In this document: piece after piece, positions 55,466-64,000 of the stretch | How the letters are laid out: every line of letters begins with the position of its first letter | Position numbering within the stretch: position 1 is the first letter of the stretch | Origin: Agelas oroides | Taxonomy: Eukaryota > Porifera > Demospongiae > Agelasida > Agelasidae | Assembly (NCBI GenBank): GCA_949130485.1 | Contig: OX422191.1 | Location: 3,659,754 to 3,723,753, forward strand | Direction: 5' to 3' | Length of the DNA: 64,000 nucleotides | Notes under the pieces: model-generated | What the model saw: the letters and a program-made list of their open reading frames with translations, nothing else | Database searches by the model: none | Told to the model about the DNA's origin: nothing | Translations under genes and position numbers: made by a program

Positions 55466-56119
55466 TTAAGGCATGGGCAGCTCATTAACAGTGCCTTAAA
55501 TGCAAAATTTGAATAACTCAAAAGGTATGATCACAATGGCCACCAAACTTTACAGTGCACTAGAACTAATGAAATTATGAGGCCACGCCCACTATGGTGA
55601 TCACGTGACTTTTATATTGGAGCCAGTGATGGCCAAGCACCTTTCAGCCAAAAACCATTTCTAGTACCTTAGCCACCAATTTTTTTTGTTGCTAATGTGA
55701 TAAAGTACATCCTCTTCACTAAGAATCTTGGATGGGAAAATATGAATCCATTTGCTTTTGGAGAAAACAGTGACTTTCTAATTAGTGCACACCAAATAAA
55801 TGACGTTAGTGGCCATAATTTGTTTTGTATAGAGTGGTTTCGATCCCCATGCAGGATCTTGGTGATATCAACCATTTACTTTTGCCTCATACCATTTTTA
55901 AACTAGTCTTACATCTAAAGGAAAAGAAATGGTATTTTGGCGATGTATTTTTAGGTCCGTTTTGGAAATAGCGACATCATAATTGGTCACGTGGTTACCA
56001 GAGTGGGTGTGGCAATTCCTGTTAATGAGCTACATATTCTCTCTAAATTTGGACAACGTGTGCTAAGCAGAAAGAAAGTTATGGAAACCTCCTACTTTTG
56101 TTTTCCACCCGTGCCTTAA
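55466..56119. mobile_element. TTAA-flanked MITE, third family
   Basis: A 654-bp element bounded by TTAA at both ends: TTAAGGCATGGGCAGC on the left, and CCACCCGTGCCTTAA on the right. Its interior is unrelated to the TTAA elements at 968 and 14068. Non-coding. Confidence 0.7.
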
Positions 56120-57240
56120 TACACCTGAGTAGGAGCCAGTGACTGGGGAGCCATTCTATCTGGGGAGTCACTCACTCCTCTGACACCGGTTTCTCAGACC
56201 CGCCCCGGCATTCAGTTTTCGTTCGCAGTTAAATTTCAGTTTGTTCAGAGGTAATGTCTACGTTTTTTTCAATACTTCTCTCCAGTTACAAGCATACTAT
56301 CGACACGAAATAGGACGCCAAAGCCTCTCAACATACTGTCTTCGGAGAAAATAGATAGGCGCATACACTGGTGGGCGCGGTTTCTACCGCCGACTGTTAT
56401 TCCAGCTGAGGTCTCGATACTTTCACAAGACCATTGATAATTCTGAGCGAAGCGAGGCTATACTCGCGTTCAACAAGGGCGCATCGAGCCGCCGAAGGTG
56501 GCGTGAAGGCATGCATCGTACATAGACGGTAAAATGCTGAGTGTTACTAAATATAGGTATTTCCGGTACGTGCATTGCGTAATTCTTGTGCCACGTTTTT
56601 CGCTAGAATGGCTGAGACCCCATCTGCAGGGCTCGTCTTTGGCGAAGACTTAGTGTGCGAACTGGAATCGAAGATTTCTCGGATATACAGAACGTACCAT
56701 AGGGTGGCATACGTTGACCTGCCGATCACTTGGTTGAGAGTGGCGAATGTTTGAGCTGCATTAGACGATACTTGCGCTGAATCTGGCCCGCTACTCCGGT
56801 TACCCTAGCTGGAAGAGACAGTCTTCTACTCTTCCGCTTGGATGGCGCTTCCTAAGTTCTACCGATATCGTCGTCATGCCGCAGGAAAGCTTTCCGTTGA
56901 ACGTCACGATTTTTCCACATGTGACCAGTTTTCCACAGTATTGTTTTCTGTAACTGGTTACATAGGTTACACTGGTTACGCATACACTGCATACTGACTA
57001 CTAGACAATGTAGAACATTGTGGGGGCGAGCCTGAGCAAGCTGATACAGGAATACCACTGTCTGCTGTTCCATGAGTGTGGTAAGCAAAACTTCATGTAG
57101 CCAAGTAGTACCGTTCTCACCAGATATAGATGATCATACATGCTGACAAATTGCAGTCATTTCTCCGCTCTATTACGGCTACACACACGCTTGGACTAAA
57201 CTTCACACTGAAGTCATGAGCTGAATCTCTGGCGCTTATG
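56120..57240. other. Unassigned stretch with a short plus-strand ORF
   Basis: A 48-codon plus-strand frame starts at 56608 (MAETPSAGLVFGEDLVCELE...). It has a protein-like composition but no recognised family and no clear splice donor. GTGGGGGCGAGCCTGAGCAA at about 57020 is a dispersed repeat also found at about 60930. Confidence 0.35.
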
Positions 57241-57242
57241 AG

Positions 57243-57862
57243 CAATAGCGGATCCAGAGGGGGTTCCATGGGTTCCATGGAACCCCTCTTTTGAAGGGCT
57301 CCCTTCGAAAATACTATGCGCAAACGTACTACGTATACACTACGCCCACACTGGAGCTACGCACTCCAGCTTCAACAGTAGCAATAACACACGTGTGTCA
57401 ACTCCTGTATCAAGAATTCAATGCGCGCATGGCCTACGTGCACGTATTATACTACCAGAAGCACCAACCATAGAGACAATGAGCAAAGCGAGCGAGAGAA
57501 TTAAAGCTTATTCATGCATTTCTTCCTCTGCACCTAGGGATGGCGATATGCTATCAGTATGAGAGCGCTTACTATGATTTTCCCGCGCCTTACGAGGATA
57601 ACCAGCTGTTTTGTAGCCTCTGCGGCCCGAAACGGAGTCACGCCTTTAATTCTGCGGGCTTCAAACACAACAACCAGATTTAGCCGTAGGTCGTCCTACT
57701 TCTGCAATTTCACCCCAAGATTACACCAGAAACGATCTCAGGAGGTCAGAAATCCAAAATTTTCCTAGGGGGCATGCCGCCAGACCCCCCTAGCAGGCGC
57801 CCTACGCGCGCTTTAATCGCATACTGGAACCCCTCTTTTCAAAATTCTAGATCCGCCACTGA
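57243..57862. mobile_element. hAT-like non-autonomous element (GCGGATCYAGAGG ends)
   Basis: Left end ATAGCGGATCCAGAGGGGGT, right end CCCCTCTTTTCAAAATTCTA followed by GATCCGCCACTG. The CAGTGGCGGATC terminus is typical of hAT-type elements. The TTCCATGGGTTCCATGGAA palindrome lies inside the left end. No transposase seen. Confidence 0.65.
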
Positions 57863-58243
57863 TGAGTGTCGACTATGCATGGCCCTTAAAAGGTCCGCAG
57901 TTGCCATGCGTGCATTAACTTGAGTAGTCTTCGTTCCGAGTTTCTTTCACGCCGACGCTGCGTTATGGCAGTCTCGCTGTTGATCTCATCAGCTCATCAT
58001 GAGTGCACGAGCTCGATCTTCGTAATATTTAAACGCGTTCATTTAAAATTTACGGTATATGGCCGCAAACACCACACACTTCCGCAATGCAGTCACGCTA
58101 GTGTGGGGCTCGCTCAGGCTCGCCCCAATTAAGGTAGGACAACCGTGAATCGCGAATCGGGCCGATTCCACTCATGAATAATTAATGATTCGGGTGACCA
58201 TAATGGCGCGATTGAAAATTCATTGGCTTGTTTACACTTTCCC

Positions 58244-59940
58244 CAGTCACACACCCAGTTCGCCTCATAAACATCTAAACTCTATTCCAACATGAGGCTA
58301 AGCAGCTGATAGTTAAGCTCAGCTAGCACCCATTAATGTTTCACACATGCTGGGTGGGATAAACAATCAGTGGTAGCAACTTTAGCATCTGCTGTGCCAT
58401 AAGAAATGGTACTCAGTGCAGATCCCAGTATATAGAAGAGCAAGAGGAGGACAACAGTGATAGAGAGGAAGATGACAAGGAGGGTGTCAATGTATTTCCA
58501 TTAACGACAGTACGTTGGCATCCATATGCTATACAGTGATTTATATGGTTAGGGTGGGGTTAGAGTTGGGTTAGGTCTGGTATAAGTACCGTATAGCATA
58601 TGCATGCTAACATACTGTCGTTAACGGCTTGTTGTCAATGATAGTGACGACAATGACTTGTGTTAGTGCCTTAGCATTATCAGGTGGGGGAGCCAAAAAG
58701 TTAAATCCTAGAATGTCCCTGGGCTAGCAGCTGAAGAGCGAATGAAGTTGGAGAGCACCACTGCACCTTTAGTGCGGCACATCATCACTGAGGGCTTGTA
58801 TGAGTAGCGAAGAGCTTTCAGATGACATGTATATCTTTGTGATGGTGTGCCCAGAGGGAACTTTAAAAGAATTTCTCCAATGTCAGTAGCAGTGCCCACT
58901 CTCATGTAGCAAGTCACACTGTGCCTTTGTTACTTGTACACAAAGGAGGACCAGTCCAATATGAACGCTGGCCCTCAAGTCTTCAGCATGCTTGTAGTGC
59001 ACACCTGCAATAGGCAACCTGGATTATGCAGTATAACGCACTCTGCGTAACTGTTTTGAGCTCACTCTAATACTACCCTGCTGCCTACAGGATTCACAAA
59101 ATTGCTATTTCCCAAACTTGCCTTAGAAAGGGGCGGTGGGGGTTTGTGTAGGGCTGGCAAGTAGCGATGGCTCCATGTGCTCCACCCCAGGATCTGCAGT
59201 ACCATTTCTTATGGCACAGCAGATAGAAAATAAGGTTGGTACTACTGACTGACTGATTATCCCACCCAGCACGTGTGTTAACTGGTGCTAGCTGAGCTAT
59301 ACTATAGCTATCAGCTATCACATAGCCTGTCTTCCAACTTTGGGGCCCTGAATGCATACAAGCTAAGTCAGTTACTTTACTTTTGGTACTCAAATCACTT
59401 TACCTTTCAGTTCACCCTGCACATTGGCCAGTGCATCTCTCTGTACAGCATTCCCAGTTAGAACGCACCAGTAAACATGCCAATTATGTAAACCGCAGCA
59501 TAATATTTCAGCCCAACTTTGAGCCCGCATAACTGCTAACTGCCCGAGCGGAAGTTTTTGATTTTTACATATTTTGTAGAGCTATCCATGGGCTATCCGT
59601 ACATATATATATCGCCAGGGTTCGGGTAGTCAAAAAAATATGTACTAAAATACGCGGCAACATATCACGAGTCTCACCCCGCGACGAGGTTGCGAAAAAC
59701 GGTCGCAACGCTGGAAGGCATTATCAAACCGGGATACAAAGTACATTTATGAACAGCAGAAAGGTACCTCTACGCGAACTGGTGCAAGTCCAGTTCGTTT
59801 CTGCCATTGTTGGCTGGAGCTAGCTTGTAGAAAAGTCAGGAAGTATTCATTGCGTTAATTACATACTGGAATGTAGCTCTACGTGCACTTCCTGTATCTG
59901 AATAATTTCTATTGTTCTTGGACCGCTGGCCTAACGACTG
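58244..59940 (+). mobile_element. Element E copy 3, complete ends, internally deleted
   Basis: CAGTC at the left and GACTG at the right, flanked by TTCCC on both sides (5-bp target duplication). It lacks the CXC-domain part present in copy 2 and carries a nested palindrome at 58493-58634. Confidence 0.85.
58493..58634. mobile_element. Palindromic MITE nested in element E
   Basis: A 142-bp insertion flanked by TCAATG on both sides; copy 2 of E lacks it. Arms ATTAACGACAGTACGTTGGC and CATACTGTCGTTAACGG pair. The loop contains GGTTAGGGTGGGGTTAGAGT. Confidence 0.85.
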
Positions 59941-60805
59941 TTCCCATGGCGGCAACCGGAATCAACAAGGGGGGCGTGTCCCTTTGATGTGGCCTGCGGC
60001 CCTTTGTAGTGGTCTGGCGGCACTTTCATGTGGCTGGGCGGAACTTTGAAAAAATCCAACACTTAAAAACAAAAAAAAAACACAGTAAAAAGATTTTCTA
60101 GCTCGTTGAATGTGATGGTTGGCTATTTGTGTGTGCAAAGCTTGCCTGAGTGGGCTTGAATGTTTGTGAGTGTAGTGGAAAGGCAGAGAGCCATCCTGGA
60201 AGACGGGCATCATCACACAGTTGTTTGGCAAAGGTACTGTAGAAAGCTGACTTTTCGGGCTTGTAGGCCCCGCCCGATTTTATGCTAGCGGGAATGTGTG
60301 TAACTTGGCTCCATTCCAGGGGCAATGACAGGGAGTAGGTTTGTGGGCATAACTCCCTGGCCTGGAGGTGAGCGGGGAAAAGCATACATAGTTTTGTAGG
60401 GGGGTGAGTTGGGCTTTCTGTAACTGGGCTCAGTTTTGGTTGGTTTGAGTGGAGGTGTGTCGAATTTTTGTTGAAAGCCAGCACAGCCAAAATTACTGTT
60501 TTTGAGGTCAAATGTGTGTTTTGGCCTGTAGACTGGGATTGAAGTGGTCCCAGGACAAATCCATATGTAAAGTTTTTACTTGTTTTGTGTGTGTGTTGAT
60601 GATGTGGTCAGACTGGGGGTGGAGCCTTGGAGAGGGTGCAAATTTATATTTTAGCTGAGGGACTAAAAATTGAGTTTTTTGGCATTATCAGGTAGAGAAA
60701 GCAGTTTGGTACAAACTTTTTTTGAATCTTGAGTACACTTAGACATTACCCATCCATCCGTCCACATGACTCGGAGATTTGTGATTCAAGGTTGTCCTAC
60801 CTTAA

Positions 60806-61039
60806 AGTGATCCAGATATTCAGTCTGTCAATACTCACATTTGAGGTTATCTACATGTAGTTATACAGTGAGTAACATCAGTTACATTGTGTTAGAACAG
60901 GAGTTACACTAATGGAAATGCATAACATTGTGGGGGCGAGCCTGAGCAAGCTGATAAGAAATCTCAATTTACAGGGGATGATGTCAATGTCACTGGTGAG
61001 CAGAGTGGTGTAACTTATCAAGTCAAGCACCTCCTGCAT
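60806..61039. other. Spacer between TTAA element and duplicated segment
   Basis: Contains the GTGGGGGCGAGCCTGAGCAA dispersed repeat near 60930. No gene. Confidence 0.5.
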
Positions 61040-61459
61040 GCATTCCTAGGGCTCTGACAAGACCTGGGAACCAGTAAATTATATGTGGCCGTCCTGGATA
61101 CGTTATTCTGGTTATGCATTTAGATTCAGGGGTGGGGCTCATACATGGTTTGTGGATGCAACAGATAGTCATACATCTTTGAAGCACAAGTTATAAGCCC
61201 CGCTCTGAATGGAAGTTCAGCAATAGATGGATTTCATGGGACGTGGCTTCACTTCCAGAGGGCAAAATTTGGGGTCTGTGTTTAGTGCAGCTGTGTGCAA
61301 AATACAGGCTAGTAAGTGCTACATCAAGTCCTTACCATTAGTGCTGAAAGATAAAAGAAGCTGCTTCTCTCAAGGTGAAAGGTCCGCTGTACAGCTGCCT
61401 CATGATCGCGCATTTGCTCGCTCTAGTATCAAACCTGTATATCTGGTTTCCTTGTCCAG

Positions 61460-62751
61460 CCCACTGTTTGCCGCCAGAAGGAAAGGAGAGAAGCCACAGT
61501 TGGAAGAAATATTTAGGTACGTCTCAAGCATGAAATCAGCACAAGTAACCTAACTTCATTCCCACCCCCTTACTTTTTATTAAAATACAGTTTGTGTGAG
61601 GTAGCCTTCTGTAATAGACTGAAATCATGGCACATCTTTATTACTACCATATAGCTGGAAATATTGGTGGTCTATTTGGCGGTTTGTCCCCAACCGACAC
61701 TACAAAAATATTGGGGGAATTTAAATTTGGTGGTTTGGCCCCAACCGACCATACAAAAATATTGGGGGAATTTAAATTTGGCAGTGGCGTCTCAGGTCCG
61801 TTTATCAAGGAGTGTTGCCGTCTCTCGCTTGAGGCACTTGAACAAAGCCATGAATTCACAATGAAATAAAACTGGCAGTGTGCTAGCGCTGAGCTAGCTA
61901 CATGTACAGCTTGCGTAGATGGGTACAAGAGCGCTACCGCATGCATTATGTCATTATGTGTTGTGTACGAAATAATATTGGTGGATTTTAATTTGGCGGT
62001 TTCAACCTCGACCGCCAAATTTAATTCCCTGTCAAATTTTCCGGCTATACATTATATTGCAAAACTCTTACCTCTCCAGTGATATTGGTACCCCTACTAA
62101 AGAGCAATGGCCGTCAGAGTCGGCTATCACCCCAGACCAGTTTGTATCCTACTCCCAGAAACCCTGGCTGCAGCTGCTACCGGAGGCTTGCCAGCAAGCA
62201 CAGAGCCTCCTATCAGTAAGTCTGCATTTTGATTGGTTATAAGAACAGTCAGGACACAGAATGTTCTGCATTTTGATTGGTTGACATAGTTGCCACTCTT
62301 GCAATGTATAGAAGCAATGAAACTAGATGTGGAATCCACTTCTAGTCTTGTTTCCAGACCCCCACCAAGCCTGGGAATGAGGCTCTATCAATCCTGGGAA
62401 TGAGGCTCTATCAATCCTACTATCAGTGCTTCTATCAATCCTAGTGTTGATCTCAGACCTTCACTCAACTTCCTGTCGCTTGCAGTACAAAAAGCGAGGA
62501 GATTAGGGTTAGGTTTTCAGTGCTGCAAATGACAGAAAGCTGGGCGAGGAAATGAGTCTATATCTTGTTCTTCTTTTTCCCAGAAAATGCTCAAGTTTCA
62601 GGCATCAGAGAGAGTGACAGCAGTGGAGGCCCTCCATGAAGACTATTTCAACCAAGAGAATTCGGAAGGGTACCAGAGCCCAGACAGTTCTGATAACTCC
62701 TCTTTACTGAACACAAGTGCTTCTTCTGATTCAGGCATTCACGACTCCTAG
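61460..62751 (+). pseudogene. Duplicated CDK4/6-like exons 5-7, without the catalytic half
   Basis: Exons 61460-61516, 62080-62215 and 62584-62751 correspond to kinase exons 5-7. Lengths (57, 136 and 168 bp) and splice phases are unchanged, and all three are open to the same stop. A V264D-type change (SDIGTP for SVIGTP) is visible at the start of the middle exon. Exons 1-4, with the ATP site, catalytic loop and activation loop, are not duplicated here, so it cannot make a kinase on its own. It may be a pseudogene, a fused exon set of an upstream transcript, or an assembly artefact. Confidence 0.8.
61647..62054. mobile_element. MITE in duplicated intron (TATAGCTGG ends)
   Basis: Counterpart of 30249-30710, with two instead of three copies of the internal 51-bp unit. 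Confidence 0.8.
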
Positions 62752-63139
62752 CGCTGACCAATCAGATTTATAATTATAGTACATATTATATTACTTTTCT
62801 TCCAATCATATTATGTACACTATTACAGGTAAACATGATGTATTGTACAAGTTAGCTATGCATAATTAATTTTAAAATTAATGATATAATAATTGAGTGT
62901 CTATTTTTAGTAGCAGCTCTATCCTAGTTCCAGTATTTTATATTTACAAATGGAGCAGGGAATGGAGTAGCTCTTGATCAAACTTGTAGCAAACAGAGTT
63001 CTACAGCTACTTGCTTCTTAATGACATTCTTCGATTTGTGTTCTTCGGTGATGGCTACTCTTTCCTTTAGCTTTGCAGAGAAAATTAATTGAGTTCATTC
63101 TTCATTCAACAATGTGATACTACATACTGTTTTGTGCCT

Positions 63140-63345
63140 TTCATCCAGATCACTATTATACCCATGCAGTATCCCTCTCTGATCTTCCTGGCAAGGTCAA
63201 AGTCAATCAGGTAACTTTAGACAAACGATGCTTGCAAGACGGAAATCTCCATGAACAAACCCTATTTGTGCAACATACTAGCTAGCTAGTTGAACTGGCC
63301 AAGTGTTTCAGTTTATGAGGATTGTAATTTCCATCAATATACTGA
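63140..63345 (-). pseudogene. Kinase-like catalytic-loop fragment in a copy-2-specific insertion
   Basis: The minus strand of 63262-63160 reads FVHGDFRLASIV and then, after a small frame break, LIDFDLARKIREGYCMGI. HGD-x-R (catalytic loop) followed by DFD (metal-binding loop) is the pattern of an atypical or degraded kinase domain, not of the CDK next door (HRD, DFG). The fragment lies in sequence present only in the second copy of the duplication. Too short for family assignment. Confidence 0.45.
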
Positions 63346-63440
63346 TAGTTATTCAATCATCCGGCAAACAATGTACGTTCATCTGTTGTTGGAGGACTTT
63401 GCTTCAGCTCAATTTTATTAAAAGGTCAACATTTGGAAGG

Positions 63441-64000
63441 AAGTCCTGTGTAGAGCAGTTGATAGTTGTGTGGTTTACAAAGGTTTGGCAGATTTTGTTT
63501 GGTTTGACAGAGGATGCGGAAGATACCCAGTAGTGTTGTTTTAGTGTAGAGCTTATGCTTTTAGTTTAGTTTTCAGATTCTTGAAATCAATTTGGTTCAA
63601 ATTTGTAGTTTGAACAGTTGTCAATTACCAATGCCTTTACTAAAGGTATTTAGTTATAGTTATCAGTGCAAAAGAGGTAGTTTTCTTTGTAGTATAGTTC
63701 TGTATTCGTTTTGGACATTTTGGTTTCAGTCTACCGTTTAGCACATAATTTTAGTAATAGTTTGATTAACTACAAGTTCCAAGGCCATACTAAAAGGGTG
63801 TTTAAGGTGGCAGTGAAGTCTTTCGGCGGAGGTTAACGAAAACATAAACTTGGGTTACAGTCAGGACCAGGGTTACTCCTAGTTTCAGGGTTATGGTTTG
63901 CTTTAGGGCAATCTTGCTTTGCCTAATTTTAAAAAGAGTTTTAGTGGCTCACTAATACCAAAATTGCCACTCGATGGACGCATCTACATGCTCACTGTAG
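63441..64000. other. Right end of window, no gene seen
   Basis: About 63455-63530 is the inverse complement of about 32066-32140. The rest is T-rich and non-coding. A TTAAGGTGGCAGTG at 63803 might be another TTAA element end but has no partner in the window. Confidence 0.5.

Larger units (their letters stand above)
58129..60805 (-). mobile_element. TTAA-flanked DNA transposon, copy 2, split by element E
   Basis: Inverse orientation relative to 14068-14988, with TTAA at 58129-58132 and 60802-60805. The left 110 bp (to 58243) and the remainder (from 59941) rejoin exactly at TTCCC once element E is ignored. The minus-strand frame at 60511-60098 (137 codons) is the counterpart of 14372-14722. 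Confidence 0.88.
61040..63440 (+). repeat. Segmental duplication, copy 2 (kinase 3' end)
   Basis: Same-strand duplicate of 29643-31965, beginning at GCATTCCTAGGGCTCTGACA in both copies. It carries exons 5-7 with flanking splice sites. It differs by substitutions, a 51-bp tandem-unit loss in the intron MITE, small indels in the last intron, and a roughly 200-bp insertion at about 63140-63345. Confidence 0.92.

Noticed and set aside
63800..64000. TTAAGGTGGCAGTG as the left end of another TTAA-flanked element
   Set aside because: No complementary end is present before the window stops; TTAAGG alone is too short to count.

Overview
This is a window of an animal (metazoan) nuclear genome. It has GT-AG introns, long introns, many microsatellites, a dense population of non-autonomous DNA transposons (MITEs) and several broken retrotransposons. 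The mix of DIRS/Ngaro elements, MITE swarms and a single CDK4/6-type kinase suggests an early-branching invertebrate, possibly a sponge, but the sequence alone does not prove this. I see no rRNA, operon or CRISPR array.

Three host genes can be supported. (1) On the minus strand, positions 10106-9939 hold the first coding exon of 2-hydroxyacyl-CoA lyase (HACL1). The rest of the gene must lie to the left, and I found no further exon in 1-9938. (2) On the plus strand, starting about 600 bp away and divergently transcribed, a complete seven-exon CDK4/6-like protein kinase runs from 10700 to 31483. All six exon junctions keep the reading frame and give a 363-residue product. (3) Positions 52290-53732 hold an intronless glycosyltransferase of the core-2/I-branching beta-1,6-N-acetylglucosaminyltransferase family (GCNT, GT14). 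A fourth locus at 61040-63530 is a duplicate of the last three kinase exons. It has no catalytic half, but its three exons are still open.

Layout: 1-9.9 kb is a probable HACL1 intron full of foldback elements, a tetranucleotide microsatellite and three MITE families. 9.75-10.7 kb is a (CA)n repeat, HACL1 exon 1 and a shared promoter region. 10.7-31.5 kb is the kinase gene, whose introns hold a TTAA-flanked transposon, a 42-bp minisatellite, very long CCCT tracts beside two splice acceptors and many hairpin MITEs. 31.5-37.3 kb is intergenic, with a pogo/Tigger-like element carrying an unusual repeat ORF. 37.75-42.8 kb is a degenerate DIRS/Ngaro tyrosine-recombinase retrotransposon, split by a second pogo/Tigger-like element. 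43.4-47.5 kb has two truncated non-LTR-type elements in opposite orientation and a tRNA-derived SINE. 48.5-52.2 kb is a layered inverted repeat just upstream of the glycosyltransferase. 53.9-61 kb is a field of nested transposons, including a three-level nest. 61-63.5 kb is the kinase 3' duplication.

The genes do not form a pathway. The main interest lies in the intact partial kinase duplication, the nested transposon structures, and a set of hairpins that share their tips but not their cores.
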